Positions 1-7,096 of a DNA stretch of 64,000 nt are shown here, in pieces. Positions within the stretch are counted from its first letter, which is position 1, and each line of letters begins with the position of its first letter. A model generated the notes under the pieces. The model saw only the letters and a list, made by a program, of their open reading frames with translations. It was not told the origin of the DNA and ran no database searches. The position numbers were made by a program, and so were the translations under genes. The DNA is from Nitrospirota bacterium (GTDB lineage Bacteria > Nitrospirota > Thermodesulfovibrionia > Thermodesulfovibrionales > UBA1546): positions 94,900 to 158,899 of the forward strand of contig JACPZK010000006.1 of NCBI GenBank assembly GCA_016195565.1, in the 5' to 3' direction.

Positions 1-341
1 TTGGAACGGCAGTAATCACAGCCGCAGGCAAGCTTCATGCAAGATTTGTCATTCACACGGTAGTGCCCATAATGGATGAAGGCGATGAGGACAACAAGTT
101 AAAGAATGCTGTGCTCAGCGCCTTAAGTCTTGCATCAGAAAAAGGATTAAAAAGCGTCTCAATGCCTGCGATAAGTTCAGGAATTTTCGGATTTCCAAAA
201 GACAGGTGCGCAAAGATTCTTGTCAATGAATCAGCAGATTATCTCAGGAAAAACCCTCAATCTTCCCTTGAAATTGTTGAATTCTGCATTTACGATGACA
301 ACACAATGGAACATTTCAAAAGGGAATTTGAGAGGCTTTAA
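1..341 (+). CDS. Macro-domain (ADP-ribose-binding) protein, 5' truncated by window edge
   Basis: The reading frame is open from base 3 and ends in TAA at 339-341; the start lies before the window. Visible residues include GTAVITAAGKL and HTVVP near the front and the MPAISSGIFGFP stretch, which match the ligand-binding loops of macro domains (YmdB/Appr-1-p processing type). Known members bind ADP-ribose or hydrolyse O-acetyl-ADP-ribose or ADP-ribosylated protein esters. About 113 residues are visible, so roughly the first third of a normal 170-190 residue domain is missing. The substrate cannot be told from what is here. It runs toward the downstream minus-strand ABC operon, so it is not cotranscribed with it. 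Confidence 0.82.
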   Translation, partial: GTAVITAAGKLHARFVIHTVVPIMDEGDEDNKLKNAVLSALSLASEKGLKSVSMPAISSGIFGFPKDRCAKILVNESADYLRKNPQSSLEIVEFCIYDDNTMEHFKREFERL

Positions 342-394
342 GCATTATAGAAGGAAAATCGCCTTGAGCGGCAAGCGAAAGGTGATTTCGCTTC

Positions 395-2023
395 TTATAA
401 AATCCCTGTATGCTCTTGCAGTTTCTTTCTCCCGATTCTCATCGGCAAATAAAAAGCAATGGCATTTATCAGAATAATCATAATCACGCCCAAGGCAATC
501 TGAATTTTCGCTGATAAATCCACCGCTCCCTTCATATTATAAACATAAAAAATCCACGACTCGAGGGATAATGTGGCGATAACAACACTGAATGCAATGA
601 GCATGAAAGCCATGCCTCCGAGGCTCATGGATACAGAGGCAATATTTTCATGCTTGAATTTTGGATAGATTGCTCCGAATCCTGTGCCGAGTCCGCTCAC
701 AGACACGCAGAGCATAAGGACTGTTCCAAGCGACAGATACATCAGAATTCCTCTGATATTCATAGCGAGATTTGTGAGGAATACAAGAACAAGCATAAGC
801 AAAGTCACAGGAATGAATCCATAGAGGAACTTTGACCGGATAAATCTGTTCATATCAACAGGCGAAGTCCTTATAATCCAGAATGCCTGACCCTCAAGGC
901 TCACGGATGCATAGATAAATCTCGCTGAAACAGCAGACAGCACAAGCCCTGATAAAACCAGATTAACAAGAACCATAATCTCCATTATGAATGGGAAACC
1001 TGAAAGGGCGTTGACCGGAATTGACTTAAAATTATAGATGTAAATCATTATGAGTGCGCCTATTATAAACACCTGCGACCACTGACCTGTGTCCCTGAAG
1101 AATGTTTTTATGTCCTTGTAAAACATTGCAGTATTTATTTCAGGATAATAGCCTCCTAAAATCCCTCTTCTGACCCTTTCGCCTGACGGCTGAATCCTCT
1201 CCATATTCATCCTGTAAAACCTTAATCCTGCAATTTCGGACAGAAGAAGAAAAAACAAGGCATTGCTCAGAAGAATTATCGGATAAAAAATACTAAAACT
1301 GCTTTTTTTCAGCACTGGGAAAACCGCCTCTGTAATCCAGTAGCTTGGAAGAATTGGGGATTCTGTTTTGAATGACATTATGGAATTTATGAAACCCTCA
1401 GGAGTGCTCATATCCTGAGGGATGAGTCCTTTTATCAAAAAATAAAGCAAGAGGAAAAGAACCACGCCTATCCCAAAAAGAACATTTCTTGTCCTTTTGG
1501 CAGGGAAAAGTCTCGTAAGTATGTGCGCAATTGTGATACCAATGCCTGCTGTTATCAAACTGAATAGAAGAAAACATCCAAGAATCAAAAGATAATAGCC
1601 TGCTGCCGCGCCATAGCTGATACCGTATGCAATAAATACCGGCGGCATGAATGAAAGCGCCATCCATGATGAATTCATGAAAGCCTCAAATGTCTTCAAT
1701 CTCAATATATCCCTAATTTCAACAGGTTTTGAAAGGAGAAGCGGAATATCTTTTGATAGATAGAAAGAAGAGATTGCGGTGATTATGCTGCTCAGGATAA
1801 GAAAACCCAGCAGGCTGAAAAATGTCATTGAGAAGAGTTTCCTTGAGAGTATCTCACCGAAAAACTCAATTCCTCTGACATATGATAGGACTTTGTATGT
1901 CCCTATATAAAAAAGAAGCCAGAAACCGACGCCGATTGCAATAAAAGGAAGCCTTCTGAGCACAACCTTCGTGCTTATTGAATTTTTCAGTGAAAGAAGT
2001 TTAGGTCTTATAAGTAACAGCAT
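395..2023 (-). CDS. ABC exporter permease subunit
   Basis: This 542-residue protein is very hydrophobic, with about 12 predicted membrane segments in two sets. A polar stretch around residues 255-300 separates them (RMNMERIQPSGERVRRGILG). It lacks ATPase motifs. It follows an ABC ATPase on the same strand (2272-2982), so the two most likely form an ABC-2 type exporter whose substrate is unknown. The gap to the ATPase gene is 248 bp and is filled by a long hairpin (2053-2240), which is unusual inside a transporter operon and could separate expression of the two subunits. The start at 2023 (ATGCTGTTACTTATAAGACC) is the first plausible one; I see no strong Shine-Dalgarno. Confidence 0.75.
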   Translation of the reverse strand: MLLLIRPKLLSLKNSISTKVVLRRLPFIAIGVGFWLLFYIGTYKVLSYVRGIEFFGEILSRKLFSMTFFSLLGFLILSSIITAISSFYLSKDIPLLLSKPVEIRDILRLKTFEAFMNSSWMALSFMPPVFIAYGISYGAAAGYYLLILGCFLLFSLITAGIGITIAHILTRLFPAKRTRNVLFGIGVVLFLLLYFLIKGLIPQDMSTPEGFINSIMSFKTESPILPSYWITEAVFPVLKKSSFSIFYPIILLSNALFFLLLSEIAGLRFYRMNMERIQPSGERVRRGILGGYYPEINTAMFYKDIKTFFRDTGQWSQVFIIGALIMIYIYNFKSIPVNALSGFPFIMEIMVLVNLVLSGLVLSAVSARFIYASVSLEGQAFWIIRTSPVDMNRFIRSKFLYGFIPVTLLMLVLVFLTNLAMNIRGILMYLSLGTVLMLCVSVSGLGTGFGAIYPKFKHENIASVSMSLGGMAFMLIAFSVVIATLSLESWIFYVYNMKGAVDLSAKIQIALGVIMIILINAIAFYLPMRIGRKKLQEHTGIL

Positions 2024-2052
2024 TTTGTTATTTAAATACCTGTATTTTCATC

Positions 2053-2240
2053 AATAAGCAGGGCTGCTTTGAGCGGCATTAGAGATTTTTCGGTAACGGT
2101 TCTCAGCGAAATGAAGCGGCCACAGCCTCGACTGTCTGAGTTTCCCGAATATTTCGGGAAACGAGTTTCGAGGGTGTAGCGGAATGAGCTTTAGAACTGT
2201 CGAAAAATATCTCGGAAAGCGAAAGGCTGTCCTGCTTATT
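2053..2240. repeat. 188-nt imperfect palindrome between ABC ATPase and permease genes
   Basis: The left arm begins AATAAGCAGG and the right arm ends CCTGCTTATT. Reading the right arm as its reverse complement, it aligns to the left arm almost end to end with small gaps (shared blocks: AATAAGCAGG, ATTTTTCG, GTTCT, CCTCGA, GTTTCCCGAA). The centre is a perfect 9-bp hairpin, TTTCCCGAA-TAT-TTCGGGAAA, at 2141-2161. The transcript of either strand would fold into one long rod. I see no gene in it; the open frame crossing it is an artefact. It may be a MITE-like insertion or a processing or attenuation element within the operon. Confidence 0.7.
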
Positions 2241-2271
2241 AGCAAAAAGAATACTATATCCTGCCCTATCT

Positions 2272-2982
2272 TCATTCACTTCCCATCTTTAAAAACAACC
2301 CTTCAAGTCCGCCATCCATACCTGATATTTCCTCTTTTGTTTTTATTGAGATTATTGAGCCTTTGTTAATGAACCCTACCCTGTGGCATAGCTCCTCAGC
2401 AATATGAAGGCTGTGGGTTGCAAGGAATATCGTAACGCTTTTTGAGCTTAAATCCTTAATTACGCCTTTGAGCATCCTTACGCCGAACGGGTCCAGCCCC
2501 ATAAAGGGCTCATCTATCAGAAACACTTCAGGCCTATGAATAAGGGCAGATGCAAAGAGCAGCCTCTGCCTCATGCCCTGCGAAAAACTCTCTATCAACT
2601 CGTCTTCAACATCCTTGATGCCGAACAGCTCAAGCATTTCGTCTATTCTTGATAACGCTTCGTTCCGGGGGATGCTGTATATTGACGAGATAAATATGAG
2701 GAATTCCCTCGCAGTAAGTTTTTCATAGAGAAATGCCTTGTCAGGCACATAACCGAGCATTGATTTTGCCTTTATTGATTCATTAACAATGTCATATTTC
2801 CCTATGACAATCTTTCCTTTGTCAGGTGTGAGAAGCCCTGTCATCATCCTTATTGTCGTGGTCTTTCCTGCCCCGTTCGGGCCGACAATGCCAAAAATCT
2901 CACCGATGTTTACAGTCAATGAAATATTTTTTACTGCATGTGTGGCGTTGAAAGATTTGGAGATGTTATCAAGGATTATCAT
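2272..2982 (-). CDS. ABC transporter ATP-binding protein
   Basis: 236 residues with all nucleotide-binding motifs: Walker A GPNGAGKTT (about residues 34-42), Q-loop, the signature SQGMRQRL (about 134), Walker B VFLIDEPFMGLDP (about 153) and the switch histidine in ATHS. It resembles the CcmA/NatA class that energises ABC-2 exporters. Its start overlaps the end of the upstream M48 protease gene by 4 bp (ATGA), so the two are translationally coupled, and the permease follows downstream. Together they look like a membrane export or envelope maintenance unit. The substrate is not evident. Confidence 0.93.
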   Translation of the reverse strand: MIILDNISKSFNATHAVKNISLTVNIGEIFGIVGPNGAGKTTTIRMMTGLLTPDKGKIVIGKYDIVNESIKAKSMLGYVPDKAFLYEKLTAREFLIFISSIYSIPRNEALSRIDEMLELFGIKDVEDELIESFSQGMRQRLLFASALIHRPEVFLIDEPFMGLDPFGVRMLKGVIKDLSSKSVTIFLATHSLHIAEELCHRVGFINKGSIISIKTKEEISGMDGGLEGLFLKMGSE

Positions 2983-4223
2983 TGCTGTCCTCTTATCTCC
3001 CTTATCCTCTGAACAACGGGAGGATGGGAATAATAAAAGCTTGCATATAACGGATGGGGATGGAGATTTGAAAGATTATCTTTTGAGAGTTTTATCAATG
3101 ATGTTGCCATTGCCTCCCGGTTCTCTGTCATCTCAGCAGCAAACCTGTCAGCCTCCCTTTCATGTCTTCTTGAAAAATAGCTGAATATAGGCGTCAGCGG
3201 GAAAGATACTATTCCTCCGATAAACCCCAATATGAGAAGGCTTGCAAAAACTGTATCATTCTGAATATTGAAAATCCTTATAAGAATTCCCGATTTTATC
3301 ATCATGAACGAAATATAAATGCCTATCAGGGACATTGCCTCTATAACAATAATCATTTTAAGGACGTGCTTTTTCTTCCAGTGCCCTGCCTCATGCGCAA
3401 GAACAGAGAGAATCTCGCTCTTTTCCATCTTCTTCAAAAGCGTGTCATAAAGCACAATCCTTTTTACCTTTCCTATCCCTGTAAAATATGCATTTGTGTG
3501 TGTGCTTCGCTTTGACGCATCAATCTTGAATACCCTGCTTATCTTTATCCCGACCTTTTTCATTAAGTCCCTTATTGAGCCTTCAATCTCCTCATCCTCT
3601 ATCGGAGTAAACTTGTTGAATAGCGGCTCAATAACATAGGGCGAGATATACATCATGAAGATGCTGAATAGGAGGAAAAAGAGCCAGACAAACAGCCACC
3701 AAAAATCAGGGCTTGCCTTCATCAGATACAATGCGCCTGATGTCATAATGCCTATGAATATTGTGGAGAGTATAATTGATTTTATGAAATCGCTTATCCA
3801 GAGTTTCCATGTCATTGTGTTAAAACCGTACTTGTTTTCAATCCTGAATGTGCTGTAAAGGTCAAAAGGAATGGAAATAATTGTATTTGCATAACTCAGG
3901 ACAAGGAAGAAAACTAATCCGCTAAGAATAAATGGCATATTGAAGGAGACAATCCAAGAGTTATACATATTCAGCAATCCTCCGAAGAAAAATGCCAGAA
4001 CAAGAATGTTTCCGAAGATGGATTCTATGAACCCAAACCGGCTGTGTTCCAGAGTATAGTCCCTTGTCTTTTTCAACAAGTCTTCATCAATATAATCCTT
4101 GAATTCTTCAGGCACAACATCGCCGTATTTTCTCAGATGGCTCAGATTGAGAAACTTAAGCCAATAGCCGAAGAGGGCAATAAGGATATAGCTTATCAGC
4201 AGAATAATTTGATAACCTTTCAC
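2979..4223 (-). CDS. M48 family zinc metalloprotease (Ste24/CAAX endopeptidase type)
   Basis: 414 residues with at least six hydrophobic segments and the zinc-protease motif LAHEAGHWKKKH (HExxH, about residues 280-291). A downstream HEREADRF supplies the third zinc ligand. The N-terminal part (IPFDLYSTFRIENKYGFN) matches the Ste24-type peptidase_M48_N domain. Bacterial members sit in the inner membrane and degrade or process membrane proteins. The start is GTG at 4223 and there is no competing ATG. It is the first gene of a minus-strand operon with an ABC ATPase and permease; possible roles are quality control of, or maturation for, that exporter. A family A palindromic repeat abuts its 5' end. 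Confidence 0.93.
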   Translation of the reverse strand: MKGYQIILLISYILIALFGYWLKFLNLSHLRKYGDVVPEEFKDYIDEDLLKKTRDYTLEHSRFGFIESIFGNILVLAFFFGGLLNMYNSWIVSFNMPFILSGLVFFLVLSYANTIISIPFDLYSTFRIENKYGFNTMTWKLWISDFIKSIILSTIFIGIMTSGALYLMKASPDFWWLFVWLFFLLFSIFMMYISPYVIEPLFNKFTPIEDEEIEGSIRDLMKKVGIKISRVFKIDASKRSTHTNAYFTGIGKVKRIVLYDTLLKKMEKSEILSVLAHEAGHWKKKHVLKMIIVIEAMSLIGIYISFMMIKSGILIRIFNIQNDTVFASLLILGFIGGIVSFPLTPIFSYFSRRHEREADRFAAEMTENREAMATSLIKLSKDNLSNLHPHPLYASFYYSHPPVVQRIREIRGQQ

Positions 4224-4241
4224 TTGAAAATACCTCTACCC

Positions 4242-4315
4242 TGTCATTGCGAGCCGAAGGCGTGGCAATCTTGTCTTTTGAGATTGCTTCGTCGCTACCA
4301 CTCCTCGCAATGACA
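4242..4315. repeat. Dispersed palindromic repeat, family A (copy 1)
   Basis: The element begins TGTCATTGCGAG and ends CTCGCAATGACA. Inside it carries the family core words GTGGCAATCT and AGATTGCTTCGTCGC. It is bracketed by TGAAAAT (4225-4231) and ATTTTCA (4315-4321), so a longer hairpin is possible. Five more copies lie at 19964, 25934, 42670, 44633 and 52257. It encodes nothing. Confidence 0.9.
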
Positions 4316-4464
4316 TTTTCATCACTCTTTGTGCCTCTTTGAGACATGAATGTTTCATGGAGTTTTTATCTTACGATATTTGTAGGAAATTTTGTTGACA
4401 CACCCTTCTCTATTTACCTACAATTACACATACACAAAAAGACGCATGTGGCATAAAATATAAC

Positions 4465-5085
4465 GTTAGCACTCTGAAAATGGAAAAATGATAATGGAAC
4501 TGATTGGTATCATTCATACGCCATACAAGGAAAAGGACAAATGTCCGATCCAACCCTTATACGCGCCTGATACAATAGGCCGTGTGGAAGTATTTGAAAA
4601 ATACGCAGCAGGACTAAAAGATATAGAGACCTTTTCTCACATTTATCTGCTTTATCAGTTTGACAGGGCGGGAAAAATAGAATTAATAAGACCAACTTTT
4701 TTAGATGATGAATCCCACGGAATATTTGCAACAAGGCACCCATGCAGACCAAATGGTATTGGGATGTCCATTGTAAAATTAAAGAAGAGAGAGAATAATG
4801 TTCTGATAGTGGAAGGCATTGATGTATTAAACATGACTCCATTGCTCGACATAAAGCCATACATACCACGGTTCGACCGTATTGAAACAGCAACTGAAGG
4901 GTGGACGGCCAACAAACAATGGCGGCCAAAGCCAGAGGGAAGAGAGTGAAGCAGGGAACGGGGTTGAGGGAGGGTGGGTTGAGGGACACATCCCATATTC
5001 TTTTTAAAAGATTACCGGCAACGGCGTATAACATGGCGGAAAAGATTAACATGCAAACCTTGCAGGCATCTTTTCCGCCAAGAAC
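4465..5085 (+). mobile_element. Integron-type gene cassette carrying trmO (candidate)
   Basis: The segment starts at AAC|GTTAGCA (4462-4471), an integron core site (GTTRRRY-like). It contains one gene (TrmO, 4488-4949) and ends with an attC-like hairpin that finishes AAC|GTTAGCC (5083-5092). The gene starts 23 bp after the first core site, as in compact cassettes. A second gene-less cassette follows directly. No integrase gene is present in the window. The cassette reading is my inference from these sequence features; insertion by an integrase elsewhere in the genome would explain it. Confidence 0.6.
4488..4949 (+). CDS. trmO: tRNA m6t6A37 methyltransferase TrmO/TsaA-like
   Basis: 153 residues that match the TsaA-like (UPF0066) beta-barrel domain nearly end to end: IGIIHTPY at the front, FSHIYLLYQFDRA, and the diagnostic FATRHPCRPNGIGMS loop, followed by LLDIKPYIPRFD. 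TrmO uses SAM to N6-methylate t6A37 in some ANN-reading tRNAs. The short length fits stand-alone archaeal or mobile-element versions that lack the C-terminal extension of E. coli TrmO. Neighbouring genes are unrelated, and it sits within a cassette-like unit with an attC-like site 74 bp after its stop. Start choice between 4488 and the ATG at 4494 is uncertain; no clear Shine-Dalgarno is seen. Confidence 0.88.
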   Translation: MIMELIGIIHTPYKEKDKCPIQPLYAPDTIGRVEVFEKYAAGLKDIETFSHIYLLYQFDRAGKIELIRPTFLDDESHGIFATRHPCRPNGIGMSIVKLKKRENNVLIVEGIDVLNMTPLLDIKPYIPRFDRIETATEGWTANKQWRPKPEGRE

Positions 5086-5092
5086 GTTAGCC
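5023..5092 (+). repeat. attC-like recombination site 1
   Basis: A 12-bp perfect stem, GGCGGAAAAGAT (5035-5046) and ATCTTTTCCGCC (5068-5079), closes a 21-nt loop. Outside it, TAAC (5029-5032) faces GTTA (5086-5089) with unequal unpaired spacers (2 nt and 6 nt). This nested R''-L''-loop-L'-R' order is that of integron attC sites. The loop side GATTAACATGCAAA is nearly repeated in the site at 34169 (GATTAACATCCAAA), so the sites form one family. Confidence 0.62.
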
Positions 5093-5225
5093 GAAAGCCC
5101 CAAAAATGGGTAAGCGCTGAGAGACACTTTCTGGATTTTTATTATACTTTCCATTACAACGGCAGATAACAGAGTGTTTGTGATTAACACACAAATTCCG
5201 AAGGGGACTTCTTAATCACTCAAAC
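5086..5225 (+). mobile_element. Second, gene-less cassette-like segment
   Basis: The 140 bp lie between core site GTTAGCC (5086) and core site GTTATCTG (5226) and end in another attC-like hairpin. I see no gene in it: no frame of useful length has a ribosome binding site. Short ORF-less cassettes occur in integron arrays and may carry promoters or small RNAs. Together with the trmO cassette this makes a two-cassette array without an adjacent integrase. Confidence 0.5.
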
Positions 5226-5234
5226 GTTATCTGC
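5162..5234 (+). repeat. attC-like recombination site 2
   Basis: Outer arms GCAGATAAC (5162-5170) and GTTATCTGC (5226-5234) are perfect 9-bp complements. Inside, GTTTG-TGATTAA (5176-5187) pairs with TTAATCA-CT-CAAAC (5212-5225), leaving a 2-nt bulge on one strand only. One-sided extrahelical bases are the hallmark by which integron integrases recognise attC. The 3' end CAAACGTTATCTGCTCA is shared base for base with the site ending at 34232. Confidence 0.6.
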
Positions 5235-5265
5235 TCACTGCCCGCAGGGTTGTTTATCATAATTC

Positions 5266-6747
5266 CTACCTATACTCCAGCCCCTCAATCCTTATCTTTC
5301 CTATAACAGCAAGAATCTGCATCTGTTTGTCTATATCGCCTGTTGTAATCCTTATGTGCGATGCGTCTGCCGGAAATTGTCCGAGCGTCGGGTCAATCGC
5401 AATCCATTGACCAATAAATATCTCAGGCCATGCATGATAATAAAAATAGCCGTCCTTATACGTAAGCCCGAGGGCAATCCTTGTTGGTATCCCCGCTGCG
5501 CGCGCAAGTGCGGCATAGAGCGTAGTATGCTCATTACAGTCGCCCCTCCTTGATTTCAGTACCTCTGTTGCTATCGGGATTGTTATCGCCGGAGTCTTTC
5601 TGATATTCCTGTAAACCCAAACATAAAGAAGCCTCGCCTTCTTTAATGCATCTTTTTCATCTCTCACAATTTCCTTTGCCATAGAAATAATCTCAGAGTC
5701 TTTTGACTGAATAAACATCGTATCCTTTAAATATTCTTCCGGAGACTTTAAACTTTCAACTTTGGACTTTGTCGCCCCGGCGACTCGCCTGTGGAGAGAA
5801 CTTTGAATTTCCTCTTTTTTAATCTCCAGCACATCTCCTCTGAGATTCTGCCTTCCGCCGTCAAGTTCAAGAACCTTTAAATCAACTCCTGAAAGCTTTA
5901 CCCTGAGATATTTTGTATCGTATGGGAGTTTTAAATTAAACGGCACTGCAACCTGTGCAATAATGTCCACGGACGGGTTCCCTAATTGTATTGCATCAGC
6001 TTCGGTTTCTTTAATCAATACAAATCCAAGCGGACTTTCCTCTCTTAATACCTCTCCCTTTTCAGTAAGCCATACTGAAAATTCAATTCCCTTAAACGAC
6101 CCGCGCAGCCTGAAAACCTCACGCATAACATTCATTGACATTATCCGCTCTTTCCCTTCCACCTCAACAAAAATGCGCTCCCGAGTCATGGTCAGGGGAT
6201 CAATGATACTCATGCTGAGTTTCTTTCCTGTTTTAATCCCTCCATCAAGAATATTAGGAATCAGCGAGAGATTAAGAGAGGGCTCATCTTTCAAGGCAAT
6301 CATCTGTTCAGATTTTGTACCCGCAGTTTCCATAGATACCTTCAGATTTTTGCCCTCTACCCTTCCCTTGATATTCATAGTCACATCAGAATTGAGCATA
6401 AAGTCAAAGGATCTAAGTTTCATATCAGGACCAAGATATGCGGCGGTAAATGTCTCCATATCCTTCTGAACATTCATAACATTGAGCCTCATCTTCGTCT
6501 GCTCTGAAATTTTATACCCGTCACCTGCCTTTTCAACTTTCCTGTGGGAGTATCCTGTTTTTTCGCCCTTATAATAAAGCCCCATCCACTGCCCTTTGTA
6601 CAGTTCTTCAGAGAAAATATTCTTATCCGCAGCATAATGCGCAGCCTGATTTAATCCGTAATGCCTGAATAAAAGGAGGGCAGTCGTAACAATCCATAAA
6701 ACAACAATGGCGGCATAGAAAAGTCTTTTAGGTGTGATGTTTGCCAT
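5266..6747 (-). CDS. Membrane-anchored transglutaminase-like protein
   Basis: 493 residues with one N-terminal membrane anchor (LFYAAIVVLWIVTTALLLF, about residues 9-27) and a long extracytoplasmic region. A transglutaminase-like (cysteine protease fold) domain occupies about 355-480. The catalytic triad is visible: Cys in SRRGDCNEHT, His in YYHAWPEI and Asp in AIDPTLGQFP. Bacterial members act on peptides or envelope proteins; the substrate is unknown. It is a lone minus-strand gene between the cassette array and the formate dehydrogenase promoter region. Stop and start agree with the family's usual 450-550 residues. Confidence 0.85.
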   Translation of the reverse strand: MANITPKRLFYAAIVVLWIVTTALLLFRHYGLNQAAHYAADKNIFSEELYKGQWMGLYYKGEKTGYSHRKVEKAGDGYKISEQTKMRLNVMNVQKDMETFTAAYLGPDMKLRSFDFMLNSDVTMNIKGRVEGKNLKVSMETAGTKSEQMIALKDEPSLNLSLIPNILDGGIKTGKKLSMSIIDPLTMTRERIFVEVEGKERIMSMNVMREVFRLRGSFKGIEFSVWLTEKGEVLREESPLGFVLIKETEADAIQLGNPSVDIIAQVAVPFNLKLPYDTKYLRVKLSGVDLKVLELDGGRQNLRGDVLEIKKEEIQSSLHRRVAGATKSKVESLKSPEEYLKDTMFIQSKDSEIISMAKEIVRDEKDALKKARLLYVWVYRNIRKTPAITIPIATEVLKSRRGDCNEHTTLYAALARAAGIPTRIALGLTYKDGYFYYHAWPEIFIGQWIAIDPTLGQFPADASHIRITTGDIDKQMQILAVIGKIRIEGLEYR

Positions 6748-6838
6748 ATCTATATTTAATTTTAGCTAAAACAACTGTCTTTAAGGAAGACATCGGAATG
6801 GATTAAAACTTGAGAGTGTTGAGAAAATTTGTTTTTGT

Positions 6839-6917
6839 GTCATTCCCGCGAAAGCGGGAATCCCGAAGTCTCTGATTTTAAAAAATACTGGATTCCCCGA
6901 TCAAGTCGGGGAATGAC
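6839..6917. repeat. Dispersed palindromic repeat, family B (copy 1)
   Basis: Two hairpins back to back: CATTCCCGCGAAAGCGGGAA, and GATTCCCCGATCAAGTCGGGG ending in AATGAC. The element and its flanks (through GAATTTGGGACTTTTT) are almost identical to the copy at 62287-62365, about 120 bp in all, so this is a mobile or recently duplicated unit rather than chance terminators. It lies in the 349-bp gap upstream of the formate dehydrogenase gene, which otherwise holds only a promoter. Confidence 0.9.
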
Positions 6918-6974
6918 GAATTTGGGACTTTTTTCCCTGTTTCAAGTTGCAGCTTGAGACCGGGAAAAAACATA

Positions 6975-7003
6975 TTGACAAGAGGCAAGCAAAGTTATAT
7001 GTT
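6975..7003 (+). promoter_or_regulatory. Sigma-70 promoter of the formate dehydrogenase operon
   Basis: A perfect TTGACA (6975-6980), a 17-bp spacer and TATGTT (6998-7003) lie about 95 bp before the fdnG start. A Shine-Dalgarno GTAGGAGGT stands just before the ATG at 7097. The position after the family B repeat suggests that the repeat does not interrupt this promoter. Confidence 0.65.
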
Positions 7004-7096
7004 TTAATTAGGTAAACAAGCTGTTTTAATAGCAAAAGGGGGAAATGTTTTCTTGTCTATGAGCTAATCAGTCTATTTTAAAAGTAGGAGGTATTT

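Noticed and set aside
2051-2275. Minus-strand 74-codon frame between ABC genes
   Set aside because: It lies inside the long palindrome; its residues are those of the repeat arms.
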